A DNA stretch of 64,000 bases from Xanthobacter oligotrophicus (GTDB lineage: Bacteria > Pseudomonadota > Alphaproteobacteria > Rhizobiales > Xanthobacteraceae): positions 62,001-126,000 of the forward strand of contig NZ_VTTL01000008.1 of the NCBI RefSeq assembly GCF_008364685.1, given 5' to 3'. The position numbers and the translations under genes are program-made. The notes under the pieces were generated by a model. That model saw only the letters and a program-made list of their open reading frames with translations. It made no database searches and was not told the origin of the DNA. Below, in pieces: positions 45,775-54,464 of this stretch (position 1 is its first letter; the number at the start of each line of letters is the position of its first letter).

Positions 45775-46960
45775 CGTGAACGCTGGCCGGCGCCGGATCC
45801 ACCGCGACGTGTGGATCACCGGCATCGGCCTCGTCTCCTCCCTCGGGGAGGGGCTGGACGCCCATTGGGAAGCGCTCGCCTCCGGCGCCTCGCCTGTGAC
45901 CGACGCCACCACCTACGCGCCCTATGTGGTCCACCCCCTCGTCAAGGTGAACTTCGACACCCAGATCCCCAAGAAGGGCGACCAGCGGCAGATGGAGCCC
46001 TGGCAGCGCATCGGCACCTATGCGGCCGGCCTTGCGCTCGACTCGGCGGGGATCGCCAAGAATACCGAGATCCTGTCGAAGACCGACATGATCGTGGCGG
46101 CCGGCGGCGGCGAGCGCGATTTCGCCGTGGACGCCTCTATCCTCAACGAGCTGTCCACGTCCAACGATGCCGGCCGGCTGCTCAACGAGCGCCTGCTGTC
46201 GGACCTGCGGCCCACACTGTCGCTGGCGCAGCTGTCCAATCTTCTGGCCGGCAACATCTCCATCGTGCACGGCGTCACTGGCTCCTCGCGCACCTTCATG
46301 GGCGAGGAGAGCGCCGGGGTGGACGCGACCCGCGTGGCCTATTCGCGCATTGCCGCCGGGCAGAGCGAGATCGCCCTCGTGGGCGGCGCCTACAATGCCG
46401 AGCGCGAGGACACGCTGCTCCTCAACGACCTCGACAATTTCTGCCTGAAGGGCGACCTCAAGCCGGTGTTCACCGCGCCGGGCATCGCCTCCGGCTCCAT
46501 GGGCGCCTTCCTGGTGCTCGAATCGCCGGAGCACGCCACGGCGCGCGGGGCCAAGCCCATCGCCAAGCTGTCCGGCGTATGGTCGGAGCGGGCGAAGCGC
46601 GCAGTGGAAGGCGCCGTCGCCGAAAAGGTGAGGGCGCTTCTGGCCACTGCCGGAACGCCAGCCGGAACCGCCATCATCTCCGGCGCCACCGGCGGGCATG
46701 ACGCCACCGAGGCGGAGCGGGAGGCGCTGGCCGCCTCCGGCCTGACGGTGCGCGCGGTGGCGAACCGCATGGGCCACGGCTTCGAGGCGCAGTTCATCGC
46801 CGGCCTGGCGCTGGCGGCTCTCGCCGTGTCGAAGGGCACCCTGTTCCCGCCGCTCGCGGGCGATCCGCTGGAGCAGGAGGGCGACGCCGCCGAGCGCATC
46901 GTGGTGACGCAGGTGGGCCACTGGCGCGGCGAAGGCGCGGGGCTGGTGGAGAAGGCGTGA
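45767..46960 (+). CDS. fabF2XL: FabF2XL, beta-ketoacyl-ACP synthase-like subunit without catalytic cysteine
   Basis: A 397-residue thiolase-fold protein of the KAS II family. ATG 45767 overlaps the end of fabZXL. Hand alignment back from the GQSEIALVGG strand to FabF1XL places Glu181 (in MGEESAG) where the active-site cysteine should be. The first catalytic His is also absent (SGATGGHD instead of NAHGTST), although the second is present in RMGHGFEAQ. This resembles chain-length-factor partners of KS dimers. It probably pairs with FabF1XL and sets the great chain length; that pairing is inference. Confidence 0.85.
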   Translation: MPDVNAGRRRIHRDVWITGIGLVSSLGEGLDAHWEALASGASPVTDATTYAPYVVHPLVKVNFDTQIPKKGDQRQMEPWQRIGTYAAGLALDSAGIAKNTEILSKTDMIVAAGGGERDFAVDASILNELSTSNDAGRLLNERLLSDLRPTLSLAQLSNLLAGNISIVHGVTGSSRTFMGEESAGVDATRVAYSRIAAGQSEIALVGGAYNAEREDTLLLNDLDNFCLKGDLKPVFTAPGIASGSMGAFLVLESPEHATARGAKPIAKLSGVWSERAKRAVEGAVAEKVRALLATAGTPAGTAIISGATGGHDATEAEREALAASGLTVRAVANRMGHGFEAQFIAGLALAALAVSKGTLFPPLAGDPLEQEGDAAERIVVTQVGHWRGEGAGLVEKA

Positions 46961-47255
46961 GGCGGGACCGGGCCGCCTTCTGCCTCAGCATTTTGCGGCG
47001 CTCTCGACCGGCTTTTGTATTGTCATCGCCCCTCCGCTCCGGCGGGCTCGGGCTACGACATGACGGTCGCGGGAATGATGCGCAACCGGCCCGCGGGACG
47101 GGACAAGGCGCCAACGCATTGTCCTTTCCGCCGCCTTCGGCTTATTTTCCGGACCCGTCGGCACCAACGCTTGCGCAGCCGCAGCCTGCGCGGGGCCGGG
47201 GGACACCATGGACGGCGCCTGGGGCGGGCGCGCTTCACTTAAAGGAGCCGCGAAC

Positions 47256-48539
47256 ATGACGCAGGCGCATCTTGACAAGTTCGGCCGCCCCATCGTGGTG
47301 GTAACTGGCATCGGCATCGTCACCTCCCTGGGCCAGGGCAAGGAAGACAACTGGCGCCGCCTCACTGCCGGCGAGTCGGGCATCCACACCATCACACGCT
47401 TCCCCATCGAGGGCATGCGCACCACCATCGCCGGCACAGTGGACTTCCTGTTCGACGGCCGCGTCGCCGCCCCGAACCTGTCGGAGAAGCTGGCGACGCT
47501 GGCGGCGGAGGAGGCCATTTCCGAGGCCGGCATCGGCTCGGAGGGGGATTTCCCCGGCCCGCTGTTTGCGGCCGTGCCGCCCGTCGAGCTGGAATGGCCC
47601 GAGCGGCAGCAGCTCGCCGATGCGGTGGGCCACTACCCCATCGTCTATCACGACCTGCTCGGCGCGGCGGCCTCCGGCAAGTTCCGCCCGTGGCACGAGC
47701 GATTCCTGTTCGGCTCGGTGGCGGATCGGCTCGCCGACCGCTTCGGCACCCGCGGCCAGCCCATCTCGCTCTCCACCGCCTGCGCGTCGGGGGCGACCGC
47801 CATCCAGCTCGGCGTCGAGGCCATCCGCCGCGGAGAGACCGATGTGGCGCTCTCCCTCGGCACCGACGGCTCGGTACACCCGGAAGCGCTCATCCGCTTC
47901 TCGCTGCTCTCGGCGCTGACCACCGCCAACGACAATCCCGAGGGCGCCGCCCGCCCCTTCGCCAAGAATCGCGACGGCTTCGTCATGGCCGAGGGCGCCG
48001 CTGCCCTGGTGCTGGAGAGCTATGAGCATGCGGTGGCGCGCGGGGCGAAGATCCTCGGGGTGCTGGAAGGCTGCGGCGAGATGGCGGACAATTTCCACCG
48101 CACCCGCTCCAGCCCCGACGGCCGGCCCATCATCGGCTGCATGACCAATGCCTTCGCCGACGCGGGCGTGACCCCCGACGACGTGGACTACATCAACGCC
48201 CACGGCACTTCGACGCCGGAAAACGACCGCATGGAATATGTGGGCATGAAGGCTGTGTTCGGCGAGGAGAAGCTGGCGCAGACCCCCATCTCGTCCAACA
48301 AGTCCATGATCGGCCACACCCTGACGGCGGCGGGCGCCATCGAGGCGGCGGTGTCGCTGCTCACCATCGCCAACGGCCGCATCCCGCCGACCATCAACTA
48401 CAACATCCCGGACCCGGCCATTCCCCTCGACGTCGTGCCCAACGTGGCGCGCGACGCGCAGGTGCGGCGGGTGATCTCCAACTCCTTCGGCTTCGGCGGG
48501 CAGAATGTCTGCCTGGTGCTGGCGGGGGAGCCGGCGTGA
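47256..48539 (+). CDS. fabF1XL: FabF1XL, beta-ketoacyl-ACP synthase II
   Basis: A 427-residue synthase with the full catalytic triad: Cys176 in LSTACASGATA, His316 in NAHGTSTPEND and His354 in KSMIGHTLTAAG. AAGGAG at 47242-47247 precedes ATG 47256. It should carry out chain elongation of the AcpXL-bound acyl group together with FabF2XL. A 295-nt gap separates it from fabF2XL, larger than elsewhere in the operon, and I see no gene or clear promoter in it. Confidence 0.9.
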   Translation: MTQAHLDKFGRPIVVVTGIGIVTSLGQGKEDNWRRLTAGESGIHTITRFPIEGMRTTIAGTVDFLFDGRVAAPNLSEKLATLAAEEAISEAGIGSEGDFPGPLFAAVPPVELEWPERQQLADAVGHYPIVYHDLLGAAASGKFRPWHERFLFGSVADRLADRFGTRGQPISLSTACASGATAIQLGVEAIRRGETDVALSLGTDGSVHPEALIRFSLLSALTTANDNPEGAARPFAKNRDGFVMAEGAAALVLESYEHAVARGAKILGVLEGCGEMADNFHRTRSSPDGRPIIGCMTNAFADAGVTPDDVDYINAHGTSTPENDRMEYVGMKAVFGEEKLAQTPISSNKSMIGHTLTAAGAIEAAVSLLTIANGRIPPTINYNIPDPAIPLDVVPNVARDAQVRRVISNSFGFGGQNVCLVLAGEPA

Positions 48540-48573
48540 GGCTCCAGCTTCGCGCGGGAGAGGGGACGCAGCG

Positions 48574-49335
48574 ATGACCGCCGCCGCTAAGCCCATCCTC
48601 GTCACCGGCGGTGGGCGGGGCCTTGGCGCCGCCATCGTGCGTGCGCTGGCGGCGGCGGGCTATCCCGTCACCTTCACCTACCGCTCGGCGGTGGCCGAGG
48701 CGCAGGCGCTGGTGGACGAGACCCGCGCCGCGCACCCCGATGCCGTCCTCTCCGCCCGCGCCCTGGACCTGGCCGACCGCGCCGCGGTGGAGGCCTTCGC
48801 CGAGGAGCTGGAGGCGGGGGAGACGCTCTACGGCCTGTGCCACAATGCCGGCGCCTCCTACGACACCCTTGCCGCCATGATCGACCAGGACAAGGCCGAG
48901 GCGGTGATGCAGGTGAACCATTTTGCCTTCGTGCGCCTGGCCCGCGCGGTGGTGCGGCCCATGACGCGGGCAAGGCAGGGGCGCATCGTCGCCATCGGCT
49001 CGGTGGCGGCGCTCCAGGCCAACCAGGGCAACTCCGCCTATGCCGCCTCCAAGGCGGCGCTGCTCGCCCATGTGCGCGGCCTTGCCATCGAGACCGCCCG
49101 GCGCGGGGTGACGGTGAATTATGTGGCCCCCGGCTTCATCGATACCGCCATGCTGGAAAAGTTCGCGGACTATCGCGCCAAGATGGAGGCGCAGATCCCT
49201 GCCGGCCGCTTCGCGACGCCCGATGACGTGGCGCAGGTGGTGGCCTTCCTCTTCTCCCCCGGCGCGGGCTATATGACCGGCGCCATCCTGCCGGTGGATG
49301 GCGGGCTTTCCGCCTCGCTCGCCGCCCACCGCTGA
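48574..49335 (+). CDS. FabG-like 3-ketoacyl-ACP reductase (SDR) within the VLCFA locus
   Basis: A 253-residue classical SDR: TGGGRGLGAAIV, NAGA (CHNAGASYD), serine in AIGSVAALQA, and the NSAYAASKAALLA Tyr/Lys pair. The end, YMTGAILPVDGG, is typical of FabG. It lies 34 nt after fabF1XL and 21 nt before the alcohol dehydrogenase-like gene. The rhizobial acpXL loci that I know lack this gene and presumably use the house-keeping FabG, so it is an addition here. Confidence 0.85.
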   Translation: MTAAAKPILVTGGGRGLGAAIVRALAAAGYPVTFTYRSAVAEAQALVDETRAAHPDAVLSARALDLADRAAVEAFAEELEAGETLYGLCHNAGASYDTLAAMIDQDKAEAVMQVNHFAFVRLARAVVRPMTRARQGRIVAIGSVAALQANQGNSAYAASKAALLAHVRGLAIETARRGVTVNYVAPGFIDTAMLEKFADYRAKMEAQIPAGRFATPDDVAQVVAFLFSPGAGYMTGAILPVDGGLSASLAAHR

Positions 49336-49356
49336 AACCTGATCCAGAGAAAAAGA

Positions 49357-50379
49357 ATGCGTGGCCTCCAGCTCGTCTCCGACCGCAGCCTCGAACTCGT
49401 GGACCTGCCCGAACCCGACGCCCCCGGCGCCGGCGAGGTGCAGATCCGTGTCAAGGCGCTGGCGCTCAACCATATCGACGTGTGGGGCTGGCGCGGCATG
49501 GCCTTCGCCAAGCGCAAGATGCCCCTCGTGGTGGGCGCGGAGGCTGCCGGCGAGATCGTGGCGCTGGGCGCTGACGTGCGCGGCCTGAAGGTGGGGCAGA
49601 CGGTGGCCATGTACGGCGCCATGACCTGCGGCCACTGCGTCAACTGCCTGAAGGGTCGCGACAATCTCTGCCAGAACGTGGGCGGCGTGCTGGGCTTTCA
49701 CATCGACGGCTTCGCCCGCGACGTGATCAACATGCCCGAGCGCCTCGTGATCCCGGCGCCCGAGGGCGTCTCCTTCGAGGACGCGGCCTGCGCCGGCATC
49801 ACCTTCTCCACCGTCGAGCACATGCTGTTCGACAACGCCCAGCTGGAGAAGGGCGAGACCGTGCTGGTGCATGCCGGCGGCTCCGGCATCGGCTCCGCCG
49901 CCATCCGGCTGGCCAAGGACGTGGGCGCCACCGTCATCACCACGGTAGGCGACGACGAGAAGCTGGCGAAGGCGCTGGCGCTGGGCGCCGACCACGTCAT
50001 CAATTATCGCAAGGACCGTTTCGAGCACGAGGTCCGCAAGATCACCAAGAAGGTGGGCGTGGACGTGGTGTTCGAGCACGTGGGCGCCGACACCTGGAAC
50101 GCCTCGCTGCTGTCCATGAAGCCCGGCGCGCGCCTCGTCACCTGCGGCTCCACCTCCGGCGTCAGCGTGCAGATGAACCTGATGCAGCTGTTCCAGCGCC
50201 AGTACAAGATCTTCGGCTCGTTCGGCGCCACCATCCGCAACGTGTCGGAAGGCCTTGAGAAGATGGGCCGCGGCATCAAGCCGGTGATCGACACGGTAGT
50301 GCCGCTGGAGAACTTCAACGAAGGCCTGGAGCGGCTGGAAAGCCGCAAGGTCTTCGGCAAGATCGTGGTGAAGTTCTAA
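49357..50379 (+). CDS. Zinc-type alcohol dehydrogenase-like protein of the VLCFA locus (Adh2XL)
   Basis: A 340-residue medium-chain dehydrogenase. The structural zinc site is kept as four cysteines in MTCGHCVNCLKGRDNLC, and the Rossmann motif is HAGGSGIGSAAI. The usual first catalytic-zinc cysteine is replaced (LNHIDVWGWRG), as in quinone-oxidoreductase or enoyl-reductase branches. This suggests that it works as the enoyl-ACP reductase of the VLCFA cycle, which otherwise lacks one here. An equivalent gene stands at this place in rhizobial loci. Confidence 0.85.
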   Translation: MRGLQLVSDRSLELVDLPEPDAPGAGEVQIRVKALALNHIDVWGWRGMAFAKRKMPLVVGAEAAGEIVALGADVRGLKVGQTVAMYGAMTCGHCVNCLKGRDNLCQNVGGVLGFHIDGFARDVINMPERLVIPAPEGVSFEDAACAGITFSTVEHMLFDNAQLEKGETVLVHAGGSGIGSAAIRLAKDVGATVITTVGDDEKLAKALALGADHVINYRKDRFEHEVRKITKKVGVDVVFEHVGADTWNASLLSMKPGARLVTCGSTSGVSVQMNLMQLFQRQYKIFGSFGATIRNVSEGLEKMGRGIKPVIDTVVPLENFNEGLERLESRKVFGKIVVKF

Positions 50380-50403
50380 GAGCCCTGTGCGGCGCGCCCG
50401 GCC

Positions 50404-51339
50404 GTGACCCGCCTCCCCTGCTCCGCCCGCCGCCTGCTGTTCCGGTTGCGCCTTGGTCTGCAGCCGGTGGTGGAGATGCTGGTGGGCGGCTATGTGCGCG
50501 CCTCCATCTGGTGGCTGCGCCTTTGGCCGCTCTGGCTGTCGGCCGGGGGCATGGCGTTCTGGGCACGCACGTTCGCCCCCTTCTTCGCGGTGAGCAAGGT
50601 GGCGCGGCGCAACCTCACCGCCGCCTACCCTGAGAAGAGCAAGGGCGAGATCAGCGCCCTGGTGCGCGGGGTCTGGGCCAACATGGGCCGTCTCGCCGCC
50701 GAGTTCGCCCAGCAGGACCGCCTGTGGGACTACGATCCCGCACGGCCCGGCGAAGGCCGCGTGGAAGTGGTGGGCGCCGAGATTTTCCAGCGCCTGCGCG
50801 ATGACGGGCGCCCGGCTTTGTTCTTCACCGCCCACACCGGCAATTGGGAAATGTGCGCCATCGCCGGCGCCAAGTTCGATGTGCCCGGCGGCGTGCTCTA
50901 TCGCGCACCCAACAACAAAAGCGCCGCCGCGCTGATCGAGGAGATGCGCTCCGGCACCATGCCGGGCCTCATCCGCGCCGGGCGCGACGCCGGCCGCCAG
51001 ATGGCGCGCATGCTGGCCGAGGGGCAGCATCTCGGCATGCTGATCGACCAGTATTGGACCGGCGGGCCGGAAGTGACCTTCTTCGGCCGGCCCTGCGCCA
51101 CCAACCCGACGCTGGCGCGCCTCGCCCGGCAATTCGATTGCCCGGTTCACGGCATGCGCGTCATCCGCCTGCCCGGCGCCCGCTTCCGCGTGGAGATCAC
51201 GGAAGAGATCGCCCTGCCCCGCGATGCCGAGGGCAAGATCGACGTGGTGGGTGCCATGCAGGCCGTCACCAGCGTGATCGAGGGCTGGGTGCGCGAATAT
51301 CCCGACCAGTGGCTGTGGCTCCACCGCCGGTGGCGGTGA
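50404..51339 (+). CDS. lpxXL: Lipid A very-long-chain acyltransferase LpxXL
   Basis: A 311-residue LpxL/HtrB-family acyltransferase, starting at GTG 50404. The HX4E catalytic motif is HTGNWE, with an N-terminal membrane helix and a late DQWLWLHRRWR typical of the family. It transfers the very long hydroxyacyl group from AcpXL to the 3-hydroxyacyl chain of lipid A. It ends the acpXL operon, in line with the order known from Rhizobium and Sinorhizobium. Confidence 0.9.
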   Translation: MTRLPCSARRLLFRLRLGLQPVVEMLVGGYVRASIWWLRLWPLWLSAGGMAFWARTFAPFFAVSKVARRNLTAAYPEKSKGEISALVRGVWANMGRLAAEFAQQDRLWDYDPARPGEGRVEVVGAEIFQRLRDDGRPALFFTAHTGNWEMCAIAGAKFDVPGGVLYRAPNNKSAAALIEEMRSGTMPGLIRAGRDAGRQMARMLAEGQHLGMLIDQYWTGGPEVTFFGRPCATNPTLARLARQFDCPVHGMRVIRLPGARFRVEITEEIALPRDAEGKIDVVGAMQAVTSVIEGWVREYPDQWLWLHRRWR

Positions 51340-51380
51340 GGCCCGGCGCCCCGAGGCGGACAGGAGAGTTGGCCGCAACC

Positions 51381-51408
51381 CTTGCCCCGGCTGCGGCGAT
51401 CCTATAAA
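51381..51408 (+). promoter_or_regulatory. Probable promoter of purEK
   Basis: CTTGCC at 51381-51386 and TATAAA at 51403-51408 are 16 nt apart, fitting the alphaproteobacterial CTTG-type -35 and a good -10. It lies 33 nt before the purE ATG. Confidence 0.45.
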
Positions 51409-51440
51409 GCCGCGCTTTCCGTTTTAAGGGGTCTTGAGGG

Positions 51441-51923
51441 ATGAGCACGGCTGACGTTGCCGTCATCATGGGCAGCCAGTCCGATTGGGAGACCATGCGC
51501 CACGCGTCCGAGACGCTGGAAGCGCTGAAGATCCCGCACGACAGCCGCATCGTCTCCGCCCATCGGACGCCCGAGCGCATGTACGACTTCGCCCGCAGCG
51601 CGAAGGCGCACGGCTTCAAGGTGATCATCGCTGGCGCTGGCGGGGCGGCGCACCTGCCGGGCATGGTGGCAGCGCTCACCACGCTGCCGGTGTTCGGCGT
51701 TCCGGTGCAGTCGAAAGCCCTGTCCGGCCTCGACAGCCTCTATTCCATCGTCCAGATGCCGGCCGGCGTACCGGTGGGAACGCTCGCGATCGGCGTTGCC
51801 GGGGCGACCAATGCGGCGCTGCTGGCGGCCTCCGTGCTGGCGCTCTCGGACCCGGCCCTGTCCCAGCGCCTCGAAGCCTGGCGCGCGGCCCGCACCGGGG
51901 CGGTGGCGGAACGGCCGGCCTGA
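51441..51923 (+). CDS. purE: N5-carboxyaminoimidazole ribonucleotide mutase
   Basis: A 160-residue PurE class I enzyme with [19 protein letters not shown]-type ([12 protein letters not shown]) and [15 protein letters not shown], the CAIR-binding loops. It turns N5-CAIR into CAIR in purine synthesis. The ATG is 33 nt after a -10 box. It lies 3 nt before purK. Confidence 0.95.
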   Translation: MSTADVAVIMGSQSDWETMRHASETLEALKIPHDSRIVSAHRTPERMYDFARSAKAHGFKVIIAGAGGAAHLPGMVAALTTLPVFGVPVQSKALSGLDSLYSIVQMPAGVPVGTLAIGVAGATNAALLAASVLALSDPALSQRLEAWRAARTGAVAERPA

Positions 51924-51926
51924 GCC

Positions 51927-53036
51927 ATGCTGAAACCCGGAAGCGTCATCGGCATCCTCGGCGGCGGCCAGCTCGGCCGCATGATCGCGCTCGCGGCGGC
52001 GGAGCTGGGCCTGAAGACGCACATCCTGTGCCCGGACAAAGACAGCCCCGCCTTCCATGTGAGCGAACACCACATCTGCGCGCCCTATGACGATTTCGCG
52101 GCACTGGAGCGCTTCGCGGCGGGCGTGGACGTGGTGACCTACGAATTCGAGAACGTGCCGCTCGCCACTGCCGAGTTCCTCGCCGCCCGCGTGCCCCTGA
52201 GGCCGGGGGCAAAAGCCCTCGCCATCACCCAGGACCGGCTGGCGGAAAAGAGCTTCGTGCGCGACCTCGGCATCGAGACCGCGCCGTTCGCCGCGGTGGA
52301 CGACCTCGCGGGCCTTGAGGCGGGAGTGGCGGCGCTCGGTCTGCCGGCGGTGCTGAAAACCCGGCGCTTCGGCTATGACGGCAAGGGGCAGGTGATGATC
52401 CGCCCGGAGGAAGACCTCACCGCCGCCTGGCATGCGCTGGGCCGGCAGAGCGCGATCCTGGAGGGCTTCGTCGCCTTCGAGCGCGAGGTCTCGGTGGTGG
52501 CGGCGCGGCGCGCCGATGGCGCGTTCCAGGCCTTCGACGTGACCGAGAACGTGCATCGCGAGCACATCCTGCACACCTCCACCGTGCCCGCCACTCTGTC
52601 GGTGGCCGCGGCGCGGCAGGCCCGGTCCATCGCCCGCGCCATCGGCGATGCCCTCGACTATGAGGGCGTGTTCGCGGTGGAGCTGTTCGTGGTGGGATGC
52701 GGCGCGGACGAACGGGTGATCGTCAACGAGATCGCCCCGCGGGTGCACAACAGCGGGCACTGGACCCAGGACGGCGCCGTGACCTCCCAGTTCGAGCAGC
52801 ACGTGCGCGCCATCGCCGGCTGGCCGCTGGGCGAGGTTGCACGCATCGGCCGGGTGCAGATGACCAACCTCATCGGCGCCGACGTGCACGACTGGCATGC
52901 GCTGCTCGCCGAGCCCGGCGCCCACGTCCATCTCTACGGCAAGGACGAGGCCCGCGCCGGCCGCAAGATGGGCCACGTGGTGCGGGTGCGCCGCGATCCG
53001 GAAGCCTGCACCAACATTCCCGACGACGGCTGCTAG
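51927..53036 (+). CDS. purK: N5-carboxyaminoimidazole ribonucleotide synthase
   Basis: A 369-residue ATP-grasp enzyme (ILGGGQLGRM N-terminus, TRRFGYDGKGQ, FAVELFVV and NEIAPRVHNSGHWT). It makes N5-CAIR from AIR, bicarbonate and ATP, the step before PurE. The TAG stop is the first triplet of a dispersed intergenic repeat, so the exact C-terminus may have been set by insertion of that element. Confidence 0.95.
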   Translation: MLKPGSVIGILGGGQLGRMIALAAAELGLKTHILCPDKDSPAFHVSEHHICAPYDDFAALERFAAGVDVVTYEFENVPLATAEFLAARVPLRPGAKALAITQDRLAEKSFVRDLGIETAPFAAVDDLAGLEAGVAALGLPAVLKTRRFGYDGKGQVMIRPEEDLTAAWHALGRQSAILEGFVAFEREVSVVAARRADGAFQAFDVTENVHREHILHTSTVPATLSVAAARQARSIARAIGDALDYEGVFAVELFVVGCGADERVIVNEIAPRVHNSGHWTQDGAVTSQFEQHVRAIAGWPLGEVARIGRVQMTNLIGADVHDWHALLAEPGAHVHLYGKDEARAGRKMGHVVRVRRDPEACTNIPDDGC

Positions 53037-53103
53037 AGCGTTTTCGAGCGAAGTGGACACCGGTTCGCGTGAAGAAAACGCGTCAATGCAAGAGTCTAGA
53101 GCG
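53034..53103. repeat. Dispersed alphaproteobacterial intergenic repeat
   Basis: The element is bounded by TAGAGCG direct repeats (53034 and 53097) and has an inner inverted repeat, GCGTTTTC at 53038-53045 with GAAAACGC at 53074-53081, around an AAGTGGACACCGGTTCGCG core. I recognise this core as a common small palindromic repeat of Rhizobiales genomes. It follows purK directly and supplies its stop codon. No second copy was seen in this window. Confidence 0.65.
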
Positions 53104-53288
53104 CTTTTTCATCGACGCGGATACCAGTGCGGGGGCTGTCACAGCCCTGCCATCAAGCCTCACCAAAATACCATCTTAAGCTTGACGTTCCGCGACCTGA
53201 GGCGAATCGCCATGGCGACTCTGGCCTCTCCATGAGTCATATGTGCGCAACCCAGTATCCATACTATAATACCACGTTGGTTCAGGGA

Positions 53289-53561
53289 ATGCCGGTGGCC
53301 CAGGATCGCTTCAAGGACTGGCTGCGCGAGCTTGCGCGGCACATGGCCCGTACGGGCCGCTATGGCAGCTGGCGTCTGATCCAGATCGAGCTGCGTTTCA
53401 TGCAGGGCATCCGGGAGGCGGCAAACTGCTTTGCCGATTCCGAGATCCGGACGGAGCTGGATGCCCTGTGCCGCGAGGCGCAGAAGCAGGCGGGGCGGGC
53501 CATCGCCCTGCCCGCGCTGGAACCCTCCACCGATTCTGCGTTCGCCGTCGCCACGCGGTGA
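53289..53561 (+). CDS. Small helical protein of unknown function
   Basis: About 90 residues from ATG 53289 (AGGGA directly before it); the frame is open further upstream, and ATG 53232 would give 109. I prefer the later start because 53240-53285 is AT-rich, unlike coding DNA here, and contains TATAAT at 53275-53280. The protein is helical and charged (DRFKDWLRELARHMARTG, IQIELRFMQGIREAANCF) with no known motif. It precedes rpsU. I do not recognise the family. Confidence 0.5.
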   Translation: MPVAQDRFKDWLRELARHMARTGRYGSWRLIQIELRFMQGIREAANCFADSEIRTELDALCREAQKQAGRAIALPALEPSTDSAFAVATR

Positions 53562-53803
53562 TCGCATCCGCGGGGGACCTTGTGGACCGGCCGGCGCGAA
53601 GATGAGCCGGCACAAGGCCCCGCCTCGCTTTTCCGGCGCATCAGGCGAGTGGACAAGGCTCAAGGCTTCTGATAAGAGAGCAGCCTTCCGGATGAGCTGA
53701 AGTCGAGCGAAAGGCTCGCGCTTCCCCGGTCCGGGTGTTCAGATCAAAGTTGGCCAGATCACGGCTTGCTGGGCTCGGCGCAACAGCTCGAAGAGGTAAA
53801 CAC

Positions 53804-54034
53804 GTGCAAGTTCTCGTCCGCGACAACAATGTTGATCAGGCCCTCAAGGCGCTCAAGAAGAAGATGCAGCGCGAGGGGATCTTCCGCGAGATGAAGCTGC
53901 GTGGCCATTACGAGAAGCCCTCCGAGAAGCGCGCCCGCGAGGAGGCCGAGGCCATCCGTCGCGCCCGCAAGCTTGCTCGCAAGCGCGCCCAGCGCGAGGG
54001 TCTCATCCCCTCCAAGCCGCGCCCGACCCGCTGA
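53804..54034 (+). CDS. rpsU: 30S ribosomal protein S21
   Basis: A 76-residue bS21 starting at GTG 53804, with GAGGT about 8 nt upstream. The sequence [20 protein letters not shown] and the Lys/Arg-rich C-terminus ([14 protein letters not shown]) are typical. It binds the 3' end of 16S rRNA region in the small subunit. It is monocistronic, with 430 nt until zwf. Confidence 0.95.
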   Translation: MQVLVRDNNVDQALKALKKKMQREGIFREMKLRGHYEKPSEKRAREEAEAIRRARKLARKRAQREGLIPSKPRPTR

Positions 54035-54464
54035 TCCTGCCGACGCCGCACGGTCCTCAACCGACGCGGCGCAGCACCTCCCAGTTTCGAGCCGTTTCAA
54101 CCGCGCGTGCCTGCACGCGCTGATCTTGCTTGCCTGATACCTCAAGACCGCACGCGCCCACCCGCTGACCCATGGGCGGCGCGATTGGTGTGCGTCACGA
54201 TCTGGTGGAGCGCATGCGACCGCGCTGAAGATCGCCGCCCCCGGCACCTCTTGTCCCGAGCCATCCCGCCTTCATCAACATCGCGCATGCTGCCCCATAG
54301 ATGCGCAGTGCCAGCGAACCCGCGTGAACAGGGCGCGTGGTCCAGCGACCAGTTAGCGGTGCAATCCGATCGGAACGTGATCTAGAGTGCCAACGGCGGA
54401 CGAGGGTGCGGCGGTCCAGGCTCGCACCGGGTGCGGCAGGCGCCGTGGTCAGGGGGAGAGGCTC
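54035..54464. other. Intergenic region between rpsU and zwf (430 nt)
   Basis: I see no ORF with family resemblance here and no convincing terminator after rpsU. A purine-rich AGGGGGAGAG at 54451-54460 is the ribosome site for zwf. The promoter for zwf should lie in the last 100 nt, but no clear -35/-10 pair is visible. Confidence 0.5.

Noticed and set aside
48394-51378. Minus-strand open frame of nearly 1000 codons
   Set aside because: It is antisense to the end of fabF1XL, the SDR, adh and lpxXL, which all have clear motifs; the frame has none.
53256-53284. Further GTAT-type dyad before the small protein gene
   Set aside because: The arms are 2 nt apart (GTATCCATAC), not 5, so it does not fit the oxalate-region dyad.
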